Shown here: one piece after another, positions 1 to 6,124 of the stretch | Layout: each line of letters opens with the position of its first letter | How positions within the stretch are numbered: position 1 is the stretch's first letter | Source: Thermotogaceae bacterium | GTDB taxonomy: Bacteria; Thermotogota; Thermotogae; Thermotogales; Thermotogaceae | Length of the DNA: 8,531 nucleotides | Direction of reading: 5' to 3' | NCBI GenBank assembly: GCA_027038385.1 | Contig: JALVXE010000149.1 | Span: forward strand, 1 to 8,531 | Program-made: the position numbers and the translations under genes | The notes under the pieces: generated by a model | Told to the model about the DNA's origin: nothing | Seen by the model: only the letters and a program-made list of their open reading frames with translations | Databases searched by the model: none

Positions 1-243
1 TACATAAGAAGGTTGATGAAGCTTGAAGAGATAGCTGAAAGTTTTGACCAGGTTGAGAAGGCTTATGCGATCCAAGCTGGCAGGGAAGTTAGGGTCATAG
101 TCGAACCAGATAAGGTTGATGATGCGGAAGCAGAGCTTTTGGCTCATGAAATAGCAAAAGAGATAGAGGAAAAGCTCGAGTATCCTGGAATACTCAAAGT
201 TGTGGTTATAAGAGAAAAGAGGAGCGTGGCGTACGCCAAATGA
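1..243 (+). CDS. rny: Ribonuclease Y, C-terminal part (5' end outside the window)
   Basis: This is the last 80 residues of RNase Y, the membrane-anchored endoribonuclease that starts turnover of many mRNAs in bacteria without RNase E. The reading frame is open from base 1 and ends at TGA 241-243. The segment matches the conserved tail behind the HD domain: a KLEEIAESF stretch, the strongly conserved VEKAYAIQAGREVRVIV block, and the closing EYPGILKVVVIRE segment. The transmembrane helix, coiled coil, KH and HD domains lie upstream, so catalytic residues cannot be checked here. An ATG at 16 is internal to the frame and not a start. The stop overlaps the next gene's start (ATGA, 240-243), so the two are probably translated together. 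The identification is firm from the conserved tail. Confidence 0.95.
   Translation, partial: YIRRLMKLEEIAESFDQVEKAYAIQAGREVRVIVEPDKVDDAEAELLAHEIAKEIEEKLEYPGILKVVVIREKRSVAYAK
227..238. other. 12-base perfect palindrome just before the start of the Ig-like protein gene
   Basis: TGGCGTACGCCA reads the same on both strands. It can form a short hairpin (4 base pairs, 4-base loop) between AGGAG (220-224) and the ATG at 240. Folding would bring the distant ribosome-binding-like sequence close to the start codon. It also encodes the conserved VAYAK end of RNase Y, so it may be chance. Confidence 0.3.
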
Positions 244-1343
244 AGAGATTGGCAATGATCTTAGGAGCGATAGCGGTTGTTCTTCCCTTTATCTTCAAAG
301 CGAACAAAATAGTGGAGATCCGGCTCGCGGGAAGCGGGCCGGATATCGTATATAAAGTCCTTGTCGAAGGAAGAGAGGTCGCCAGAATCAGGAAAGGGCA
401 AAGCGTGAAGCTCAAGTTGAAAATGGAAGATAAGGCTGTTGAAGTGGCGGTGGATGATGTTGTCATAGAATCTTCAAGAGCAAGGCCCTTGATCGTTTTC
501 AAACTGCCTCCCCTCCAAAATCCTGAAGTTCACTACACCTTTGAAGGAACGTCGCTCGTTATCAGCGGTGTCACCGATCATGGACCCTATCCGGTGGACT
601 GGAAAGTGAACGGATCGAATGATTTTCCAATGAGAATCCCGATACCATCCACACCCATTCTTGAAGGCTTTATAGATGATGAAAAAGTTTTCTCGGAAAG
701 TCTTGAGCTGTCCAGCATGTCCTCTGTGACCATAATTTACGACGGCAGCCAGCTCGATATCCATCCGGTACTCTCTGGGATGTTTAAAACGAAGAAATTT
801 TCGGTGAACGGTCTAATGGTATCGAGTCCGATAAGGATAGAGGCCCAATCCGTTCCCAATGTGTTGTCCATATTCCCCGTCTATGGAGATGTTAAATGGA
901 ATGGGCTGACTTTGAAGATCCCATCTGTTCCAGGATTTGAGATGTCGAAAGGTTCTGTATCCATCTCAGAGAAGGGATTCTATCTAAATGGTTCTCCCGC
1001 CTCCGGGACCTTGGAGCTTCCGGATGGAACGAGCACACTCAGCTGGGTATACGAGAAGGGACCGGTGAAGTTTGAGAGAATCTGGAAGCTCTACGTTGAC
1101 AGAAGCCCTCCAGTTATAAAAGTGAATCTCGAAAAGACCGATGATGCCCTGATTTTGAACGTTGTTTCAAGCGAGTGGAGCATGTTCAATGTGAGGTTCG
1201 GTCCAATAATGATGAGTGGTGAAGGAACGGAGGTTTCTTTCAGAATAAAAAAGATTTTGGGAAAAGTGATAAGGATAACCGCGACGGATAGGAGCGGGAA
1301 CATCACGAAGAAGGAGGTAGAGGTTGAGGGGGTGAGAAAGTGA
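240..1343 (+). CDS. Unknown membrane-anchored or secreted beta-rich protein with C-terminal Ig-like domain
   Basis: I do not recognise this 367-residue protein. Residues 1-3 are charged (MKR) and 4-19 form one hydrophobic stretch, which reads as a signal peptide or N-terminal membrane anchor; no lipobox cysteine and no clear cleavage site are visible. The rest alternates hydrophobic and polar residues as in beta-sandwich proteins and has no cysteine. The C-terminal part (about 285-362) has the pattern of bacterial Ig-like domains: DRSPPVIKV near the start and ITATDRSGNIT near the end. Four aromatic-x-x-NG-like turns (WKVNG 121, FSVNG 187, VKWNG 218, FYLNG 247) hint at a degenerate repeat in the middle. 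It starts with ATG 240 inside the rny stop and its own stop overlaps the rplI start (GTGA 1340-1343). The nearest ribosome-binding-like AGGAG (220-224) is 15 bases from the ATG, so translation probably relies on coupling to rny. A cell-surface or sheath role is inference only. Confidence 0.8.
   Translation: MKRLAMILGAIAVVLPFIFKANKIVEIRLAGSGPDIVYKVLVEGREVARIRKGQSVKLKLKMEDKAVEVAVDDVVIESSRARPLIVFKLPPLQNPEVHYTFEGTSLVISGVTDHGPYPVDWKVNGSNDFPMRIPIPSTPILEGFIDDEKVFSESLELSSMSSVTIIYDGSQLDIHPVLSGMFKTKKFSVNGLMVSSPIRIEAQSVPNVLSIFPVYGDVKWNGLTLKIPSVPGFEMSKGSVSISEKGFYLNGSPASGTLELPDGTSTLSWVYEKGPVKFERIWKLYVDRSPPVIKVNLEKTDDALILNVVSSEWSMFNVRFGPIMMSGEGTEVSFRIKKILGKVIRITATDRSGNITKKEVEVEGVRK
1327..1335 (+). promoter_or_regulatory. 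Ribosome-binding site for rplI
   Basis: AGGGGGTGA matches the anti-Shine-Dalgarno complement at seven of the eight bases of GGAGGTGA and ends 4 bases before GTG 1340. It decides the non-ATG start of rplI, which overlaps the upstream stop. Confidence 0.75.
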
Positions 1344-1786
1344 AGGTCATACTTATGAAAGATGTACCCAAGCTTGGGAAAAAAGGTGATGTGGTTGAGG
1401 TTTCTGATGGCCATGCTAGGAATTATCTTATACCAAGGGGTCTGGCTGTGGAGGCCACTGAAGGGAATCTGAAACACTTGATGGATGAAAAGAAGCAGCA
1501 TGCGGAAAGAGAGGAAAGGATCAAGAAAAAGAGTGAGGATCTTTTGAAAGAACTCAAGAAGAGAACTTGGGAGATAAAGGTTAAAGCCGGAGAAAAGGGC
1601 AAACTATTTGGATCGCTTACAAGCGGAAACATAGCCGATAGGTTATCGGAGATGTCTGGGTTTGAAATAGACAAGAGATGGGTAAAGATCAAGAAACCGA
1701 TAAAAGAGACCGGGGAATACGATGTGGACCTCAAGCTCCCAGGTGGTGTCAAGGGAAAGATAAGGATAAGGGTCCTTCCGGAATGA
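1340..1786 (+). CDS. rplI: 50S ribosomal protein L9
   Basis: L9 is an elongated protein of the large ribosomal subunit. It binds 23S rRNA through its N-terminal domain and reaches out from the base of the L1 stalk. The 148-residue length is normal. Residues 1-40 carry the family signature region GKKGDVVEVSDGHARNYLIPRG (shown here from G13 to G34 in part: GKKGDVVEV, then ARNYLIPRG). Residue 25 is His where an aromatic residue is usual. Residues 41-75 are a Lys/Glu-rich connecting helix. From about 76 the C-terminal domain shows KVKAGEKGKLFGSLT and the ending KLPGGVKGKIRIRVLPE. The start is GTG 1340 with a strong ribosome-binding site at 1327-1335. Both ends overlap neighbours by 4 bases (GTGA 1340-1343, ATGA 1783-1786). 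The position downstream of rny, rather than beside rpsF/rpsR, is notable. Identification is firm. Confidence 0.97.
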   Translation: MKVILMKDVPKLGKKGDVVEVSDGHARNYLIPRGLAVEATEGNLKHLMDEKKQHAEREERIKKKSEDLLKELKKRTWEIKVKAGEKGKLFGSLTSGNIADRLSEMSGFEIDKRWVKIKKPIKETGEYDVDLKLPGGVKGKIRIRVLPE

Positions 1787-2949
1787 TAGTATTCAGGTTA
1801 AACAAGAGGAACAGGTATTCTATAACTGCTCTCACTGCCGCTCTCGAGAGAGGAGGTTATACCGATTATGAGATCGCCGATTCTATCGACGGCGTTTTGT
1901 CATACGATCCGAATGATACAACCGTGGCTTATTCCTTGATGACTTTTGACGTTGAGGACACGCTGAAAGAGATCAAAATGTTGAAAGGGAAAGGATATAC
2001 CCTGATCGTCGGTGGCCCACATCCAACGGCCGATCCACTGGGAATGCTCAAAGCCGGATTCGATTACGTCTTCGTCGGGGATGGAGAGAGAAGTATCATC
2101 GATTACGCTTCGGGAAACCGGCCAGAGAATAGGATATTCGACGGGATAAGGAACAGGGTGAATTTGGATGATTTTCCACCTTTCAACGTAAAAAGAGATA
2201 TGTACATGCCCATCGAGATATCGAGGGGTTGCCCTTTCAGATGTGGATATTGTTTCACCCCAGTTATCGGTGGTGGGGTGATGAGATACAGATCTGTGGA
2301 GATGATTCTGAAATACTCAAAGATAGGCGTTGAAAGAGGCAGAAAGATAGCACGTTTCATAGCCTCGAATTCCTTCGGATACATGTCGAAAAACGGTGTA
2401 ACACCTAACCTAGAGAAGATAGAGGAGCTTTTGAGCGGATTGAAATCCGTTGGAATGAAAGAGATATACTTCGGAACCTTCCCATCGGATGTCAGACCAG
2501 AGTCGGTAACTCACGGAGTTCTAAGGTTGATAAAGAAGTACGTCAAGAACAGAACGCTTATAATAGGAGCTCAAACCGGTTCTGAAAGGATCTTGAAGAT
2601 GATAAACAGAGGACACAGTCTTGATGACGTTGAAAAAGCCTTGGAGATAGCCTCACTCGAGGGATTCATACCACATGTCGACTTTATATTCGGTTTTCCG
2701 TTTGAGAACGACGAAGACGTGGAGAAAACCTTCGACTTCATAGAAAAGATAGTGAAAAGGTACAAAGCCAAAGTACATGCCCACACGTTTATGCCACTCC
2801 CCGGAACCCCGCTTTTCAAATACGGTCCGGGAAGGCTCACTAAGAAGCACCTGAAAGTCCTCGGATCTCTTGCTTCCAAAGGAATATTGGACGGATACTG
2901 GCACAAACAACAGGAACTTTCCTTGAAAGCCGCTCGATCGGTTTTCTGA
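1783..2949 (+). CDS. B12-binding-like / radical SAM protein, function unknown
   Basis: A 388-residue radical SAM protein. Such enzymes use a [4Fe-4S] cluster to cleave S-adenosylmethionine. The cluster motif CxxxCxxC is C150, C154, C157 in EISRGCPFRCGYCF. N-terminal residues 1-110 look like the Rossmann-type cobalamin-binding fold that precedes many radical SAM domains (VGGPHPTA 76-83, FDYVFVGDGE 93-102), but the DxHxxG motif that ligates cobalt is absent, so cobalamin may bind base-on or not at all. Further barrel motifs are ARFIASN (190-196), GAQTGSERIL (262-271), VDFIFGFPFE (299-308) and FMPLPGTPL (336-344). From memory it resembles the MJ_1487-type family (TIGR04013). I start it at ATG 1783, which overlaps the rplI stop as ATGA; AAGGGT at 1768-1773 is a possible ribosome-binding site. 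A longer reading from 1678 would lie inside rplI and adds a non-conserved Lys/Asp-rich tail. Last gene before the terminator. The substrate is unknown. Confidence 0.88.
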   Translation: MIVFRLNKRNRYSITALTAALERGGYTDYEIADSIDGVLSYDPNDTTVAYSLMTFDVEDTLKEIKMLKGKGYTLIVGGPHPTADPLGMLKAGFDYVFVGDGERSIIDYASGNRPENRIFDGIRNRVNLDDFPPFNVKRDMYMPIEISRGCPFRCGYCFTPVIGGGVMRYRSVEMILKYSKIGVERGRKIARFIASNSFGYMSKNGVTPNLEKIEELLSGLKSVGMKEIYFGTFPSDVRPESVTHGVLRLIKKYVKNRTLIIGAQTGSERILKMINRGHSLDDVEKALEIASLEGFIPHVDFIFGFPFENDEDVEKTFDFIEKIVKRYKAKVHAHTFMPLPGTPLFKYGPGRLTKKHLKVLGSLASKGILDGYWHKQQELSLKAARSVF

Positions 2950-3006
2950 AATTTCTTCATTCGTTTGAGTCGATCTTCACAGCAGGTATGAGTTGCTTCA
3001 AGAAGA

Positions 3007-3041
3007 GACCTTTAAGGTCCTGAGATGAAGGAGATCCCAGG
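3007..3041 (+). other. Two small hairpins upstream of the terminator
   Basis: GACCT (3007-3011) pairs with AGGTC (3015-3019) around a 3-base loop. Next, CCTG-A-GAT (3019-3026) pairs with ATC-C-CAGG (3034-3041) around a 7-base loop, with one A/C mismatch. The two share base 3019, so they cannot both be complete. With the terminator they form a series of stems at the 3' end of the operon mRNA, possibly protecting it from exonucleases. Confidence 0.4.
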
Positions 3042-3073
3042 AAGGTGAGCTCTGGCTCACCTTTTCTTTTTTT
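3042..3073 (+). terminator. Intrinsic terminator after the radical SAM gene
   Basis: A perfect 9-base-pair stem, AAGGTGAGC (3042-3050) with GCTCACCTT (3055-3063), has a TCTG loop and is followed by TTCTTTTTTT (3064-3073). The T tract lies on the + strand side, so it ends the rny-to-radical-SAM operon. It separates that operon from the transporter-murJ unit. Confidence 0.9.
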
Positions 3074-3075
3074 GA

Positions 3076-3081
3076 GATAAT
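3076..3081 (+). promoter_or_regulatory. Possible -10 element for the transporter-murJ unit
   Basis: GATAAT matches TATAAT at five of six bases and begins 2 bases after the terminator's T tract. Transcription would begin near 3088, giving a leader of only about 10-16 bases. No good -35 hexamer is visible: at 17-base spacing the sequence is TGGCTC, inside the terminator stem. This is a weak call. Confidence 0.3.
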
Positions 3082-3090
3082 AAGGCGCTT

Positions 3091-3097
3091 GGGAGGG
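3091..3097 (+). promoter_or_regulatory. GGGAGGG ribosome-binding-like sequence at an unusual position
   Basis: This strong match to the ribosome-binding consensus abuts ATG 3098 with no spacer. It is 6 bases before CTG 3104 and lies downstream of TTG 3089. Its normal spacing therefore points to the CTG, which would give a protein beginning M-K-G-Y-F. Confidence 0.5.
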
Positions 3098-3907
3098 ATG
3101 TTTCTGAAAGGGTATTTTTCCCTGCTTCTTATGACTGTCATATGGGGAAGCACTTTTCCTATTCAGAAGATGGCGATTGGAGACATCTCTCCTCTCGCCT
3201 ACAACTCCGTGAGGTTTGCGATAGCTTCCGCGATAGCTTTCCTTTTGTGGGGGAAGGGTGAATGGAAGCGTGGAAGTCTTCTTGGAATCATCCTCGCTCT
3301 GAGCTACGCTTCTCAAACGGTTGGTTTGAAACTCACAACGGCATCGAAGAACGGCTTTTTCACATCTCTTTACATAGTCCTAGTTCCGTTCGTATCGTGG
3401 ATAATAGAAGGCATCAAGCCTAGGTACAATCACCTGATAGGTGCTGTTTTGGCTTTCTTCGGATCCTACATGCTCTCCGGAGGCGTGAATGGATTCAACC
3501 TGGGAGATTTTCTGTCAACCCTCTGTGGGATAGGTTTTGCCTTCCACGTGGTTTTCATAACGAAGTTCTCAAAAGAAGTTAAGGAAACCGATCTCCTCAC
3601 ACCCCAGTTTTTGATAACAACTACCGTCAACGGCTTGATGGCGGCTAGGTCGAGTTGGAAAATGTCTCTTGCCGCTTTAGGAGCGGCCGCTTACACAGCA
3701 GTTTTGGCGACCGTGCTTGGAATATGGATGCAGGTCAAATATCAAAAAGAAGTTGGTAGCAACACAGCTGCCATGATATTCACAGGAGAGCCCGTTTTCG
3801 CTATGCTCTTTTCCTTCATGATGCTCGGTGAAACTTTCTCCCAGGTTCAAGTGATCGGTGCATCGCTTCTCGTCGGAGCTATAATCCTTTCAGGAGTGAA
3901 AAAATGA
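3098..3907 (+). CDS. EamA/DMT-family transporter (start uncertain)
   Basis: About 269 residues, nearly all hydrophobic, as expected for the ten-helix drug/metabolite transporter superfamily made of two EamA repeats. The first repeat has the typical opening IWGSTFPIQK followed by SPLAYNSVRFAIA, and ends near YMLSGG. The second runs from about 140 and ends with the family-typical EPVFAMLFSFMMLGE, a helix break, and VIGASLLVGAIILSG. Substrates in this family range from amino acids and nucleotides to sugars and lipid-linked sugars, so the cargo cannot be told. Three starts compete: TTG 3089 (272 residues, weak AAGG upstream), ATG 3098 (used here) and CTG 3104 (best spacing to GGGAGGG). The stop overlaps the murJ start as ATGA 3904-3907, so the two are probably coupled. 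A link to envelope precursors is inference from this neighbour only. Confidence 0.88.
   Translation: MFLKGYFSLLLMTVIWGSTFPIQKMAIGDISPLAYNSVRFAIASAIAFLLWGKGEWKRGSLLGIILALSYASQTVGLKLTTASKNGFFTSLYIVLVPFVSWIIEGIKPRYNHLIGAVLAFFGSYMLSGGVNGFNLGDFLSTLCGIGFAFHVVFITKFSKEVKETDLLTPQFLITTTVNGLMAARSSWKMSLAALGAAAYTAVLATVLGIWMQVKYQKEVGSNTAAMIFTGEPVFAMLFSFMMLGETFSQVQVIGASLLVGAIILSGVKK
3892..3899 (+). promoter_or_regulatory. Ribosome-binding site for murJ
   Basis: AGGAGTGA is close to the AGGAGGTGA consensus and ends 4 bases before ATG 3904. It lies within the last codons of the transporter gene and supports the overlapping start. Confidence 0.7.
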
Positions 3908-5304
3908 GTCTCATCAGAAGAAGCCTGATCTTTTCCACCGCCACACTAGTTTCCCGGGTGGTTGGGATGTTTCGAGATATCTCGCTTGCCACGGTCTACG
4001 GTGCTGGGAAGGTTCTTGACTCGTATTTCGTGTCCATAGTCTTTCCGTTCTTCTTCAGAAAGATCTTCGGGGAAGGGGCTCTTACATCTTCGTTTGTCCC
4101 GCACTACAAGACTTCTAAAAACAGGGATGAGTTCACATCCTCCGTTCTAAACAACTTAGGACTCATGACATTTGGGATAGTCATAGTGGTTGAGATTTTT
4201 CCACAGATAGTTCCCTACATGTTTGCTCCTGGGTATTCTCACGAAGAAATTCTTCAGATGGAAAATCTCGTTCGGGTCAGCGCCCTCTTAATACCTATCA
4301 TATTCTTCTGGGCTACCTTCTATTCCATACTGAACAGCCACGGAAGGTTTTTCCTTCCAGCGGTTACACCGGTCTTCATGAACCTCGGTGTGATTTTGGG
4401 GACGCTCATAGGTAGAAACACCTTGTGGAGCGTCACGGGATTTGTTCTGGGGGGAATCGCCTCCACAGTCGCTTTAGGGACAGAGGCGTCTAAGTATTTC
4501 AAATACAGGTTCACATTCAGAGGAATCGGGAACTTTCTGCCTGACTTTCTAAAGGCCACCGTCTCCGTGATGACGAATCAGTTCAACTTGTTGGTCGACA
4601 CCATGGTAGCATCTTTCTTGGGATCTGGGGTGGTCAGCTCGATACAGCTATCTTCAAGGCTCTATCAGCTTCCGATAGGGCTGTTCGCAGTCGCGGTTTC
4701 CACGGTATCTCTTGTCGAAATGACTGAAAGGGATGCACGAAAGGATGCAGTTTCCGCAGCCTTATTTCTTTCCCTTCCCTCGTCTGTCGGTCTGTTCGTA
4801 TTATCGGACGGGATAGTTAACCTTCTTTACTCCTTTGGAAACTTCTCAAAAGGGGCGGCTCACATGACTTCCGAGATACTGAAGATGTACTCGATCGGTG
4901 TGGTGTTCTATTCGATATACCTCGTATCTCTGAGATACCATCACTCTGCGAAGAGAATGGGTGTTCCGTTCATAGCCTCCCTTGTCGTATCCGGGACGAA
5001 CGCGGCTCTGGATTTTCCACTCGGATTCTCCATAGGTGCTAAAGGGATAGCACTAGCTACATCCATAGCGAGCGTCTTTGGAGTAATTTTCTTCATACTG
5101 AGAAAGGAAGTGGTTATAGATATCGTGGAAACAATTAAAATAACCATATCGAGCTCGTTCGTCGGAGTCACAGCTTGGATTCTTAGAGGATCCGGTGGGA
5201 GAATCGAGACGATCTTAGCAATATCCGCCTCGATAGTTGTTTATATCGTTTCGATGAAAATTCTGAGATCTTCCACTCTCGTTGAAATTCTCAGGCGTAG
5301 ATAG
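3904..5304 (+). CDS. murJ: Lipid II flippase MurJ (MviN family)
   Basis: MurJ moves lipid II, the lipid-linked peptidoglycan precursor, from the inner to the outer face of the cytoplasmic membrane. The 466-residue length is close to the short Thermotogales form; the structurally studied MurJ of Thermosipho africanus is of similar size, while E. coli's is about 510. The N-terminus shows the family opening LVSRVVGMFRDISLATVYGAG and then KIFGEGALTSSFVP. Functionally important residues of characterised MurJ are at the same numbers: R18, R24, D39, R52 and E57. R252 in SRLYQLPIGLF sits where the cavity arginine of transmembrane helix 8 is expected. Hydrophobic segments continue to the end, consistent with up to 14 helices, and a Lys/Arg-rich tail (ILRRR) closes the protein. 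ATG 3904 overlaps the transporter stop. Its 3' end overlaps the convergent MEMO gene by 14 bases (5291-5304), and no terminator is visible. Confidence 0.95.
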   Translation: MSLIRRSLIFSTATLVSRVVGMFRDISLATVYGAGKVLDSYFVSIVFPFFFRKIFGEGALTSSFVPHYKTSKNRDEFTSSVLNNLGLMTFGIVIVVEIFPQIVPYMFAPGYSHEEILQMENLVRVSALLIPIIFFWATFYSILNSHGRFFLPAVTPVFMNLGVILGTLIGRNTLWSVTGFVLGGIASTVALGTEASKYFKYRFTFRGIGNFLPDFLKATVSVMTNQFNLLVDTMVASFLGSGVVSSIQLSSRLYQLPIGLFAVAVSTVSLVEMTERDARKDAVSAALFLSLPSSVGLFVLSDGIVNLLYSFGNFSKGAAHMTSEILKMYSIGVVFYSIYLVSLRYHHSAKRMGVPFIASLVVSGTNAALDFPLGFSIGAKGIALATSIASVFGVIFFILRKEVVIDIVETIKITISSSFVGVTAWILRGSGGRIETILAISASIVVYIVSMKILRSSTLVEILRRR

Positions 5305-6124
5305 CGCTCATGTATCCAACGACTTCCAACACGTCCCCCGAAACATCTCCACTCGTCGCGTGCTTTAATATCCTAACCTCACCGAGCTCAAGAAGCATCA
5401 GAGTTGCCACGGCACCGTATCCGCACATCGTTATGTCGTACTCGTAGAGATTCCTGTAGAGTTTTTCAACATCGTTCTCCTCTATGGCTTCTATGACGAG
5501 GGCATCCTTCTTCAGCGTCGTTTGATGGTCTTCGTAGTGATTGAGATCCGTAGATGCGATGATGAGTGTCGAGAAATTCAAGCTGAGATACCTTGATATA
5601 GCGGTTGAGAGATCCTTTGCCACCCTTGGGGATTGATCCTTCAAGGTTATCGGAACTATCTTGAAGGAATCCCCGTAGAGGAACTGAAGGAACGGGATCT
5701 GAACCTCTAAAGAGTGCTCCAGGATATGTGCAGACATGTCGACCTGGACGGTTGAAGAGTTCTCAGCTATTATCCTCGTCGCCTCCTCATCTATTTCCAC
5801 GCTTCCGAGTGGGGTCTCCCACTCACCAGCCGGAAAAACGCTTACCGAGGATCCATAACCAGTGTGATTTGGACCTATGAGTATAACCGTTTTTGGAATC
5901 CCGAGTTTTGCAACCTTGTGAAAGGCCCATGCAGCCACCTGGCCACTGTAGATGTATCCAGCGTGTGGACTTATGATCCCGGCAGGTTTTTCAAGCGGCT
6001 TCTCCGAAACACTTGGTAGAGATCCGGGACCGAGCGGTCCCAGAAACAAATCCTTCATCGTATCTAGAAGCATGTTCTTACCAGATGGATAAAAGACTCC
6101 CGCGACCGCTGGTTTTCTAGTCAT
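5291..6124 (-). CDS. amrB: MEMO-family protein (AmmeMemoRadiSam system protein B)
   Basis: A 277-residue protein with the full MEMO fold signature: TRKPAVAGVFYPSG at the start, SPHAGYIYSGQVAAWAF (52-68), ILIGPNHTGYG (81-91), ILEHSLEVQIPFLQ (134-147), ASTDLNHY (190-197) and MCGYGAVATLM (233-243). The family is related to class III extradiol dioxygenases. H54, H87, H196 and C234 correspond to the metal-site residues discussed for human MEMO1 (His49, His81, His192, Cys244). In many prokaryotes the protein is encoded near AMMECR1 and a dedicated radical SAM protein; neither partner is visible beside it here. Its biochemical role in bacteria is not settled. ATG 6124 overlaps the stop of the upstream secretin gene (ATGA, 6124-6121), with GGTGAG at 6132-6127 as ribosome-binding site, so it should be translated with the secretin. 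Its last 14 bases overlap the end of murJ on the other strand. Confidence 0.93.
   Translation of the reverse strand: MTRKPAVAGVFYPSGKNMLLDTMKDLFLGPLGPGSLPSVSEKPLEKPAGIISPHAGYIYSGQVAAWAFHKVAKLGIPKTVILIGPNHTGYGSSVSVFPAGEWETPLGSVEIDEEATRIIAENSSTVQVDMSAHILEHSLEVQIPFLQFLYGDSFKIVPITLKDQSPRVAKDLSTAISRYLSLNFSTLIIASTDLNHYEDHQTTLKKDALVIEAIEENDVEKLYRNLYEYDITMCGYGAVATLMLLELGEVRILKHATSGDVSGDVLEVVGYMSAIYA

Larger units (their letters stand above)
2950..3097. other. Intergenic region: 3' hairpins, terminator, promoter-like element and transporter leader
   Basis: This is the only gene-free gap in the window. It holds two weak hairpins (3007-3041), a clear intrinsic terminator (3042-3073), a -10-like GATAAT (3076-3081) and a GGGAGGG ribosome-binding-like sequence (3091-3097). 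Bases 2950-3006 show nothing I recognise. A minus-strand reading frame crossing it is a shadow, because it encodes the terminator as a Lys-rich stretch. Confidence 0.7.

Noticed and set aside
1678..1782. Longer N-terminus for the radical SAM protein starting at ATG 1678
   Set aside because: It lies wholly inside rplI in another frame and gives a low-complexity Lys/Asp/Gly tail. ATG 1783 sits in a 4-base overlap like the other junctions, and the family-like sequence starts there.
2957..3316. A small minus-strand gene of 119 codons across the intergenic region
   Set aside because: It runs through the + strand terminator and antisense to the transporter's conserved N-terminus. Its Lys-rich part is just the T tract read backwards.
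5263..5294. A hairpin CTGAGA...TCTCAG at the end of murJ as a terminator
   Set aside because: The stem is only 6 bp with a loop of about 20 bases and no T tract on either strand. It lies within coding sequence.
1783..6124. A complete AmmeMemoRadiSam system formed by the radical SAM and MEMO genes
   Set aside because: The two are on opposite strands in separate transcription units. The radical SAM protein has a B12-type N-terminal domain unlike the usual partner, and no AMMECR1 gene is present in the window.
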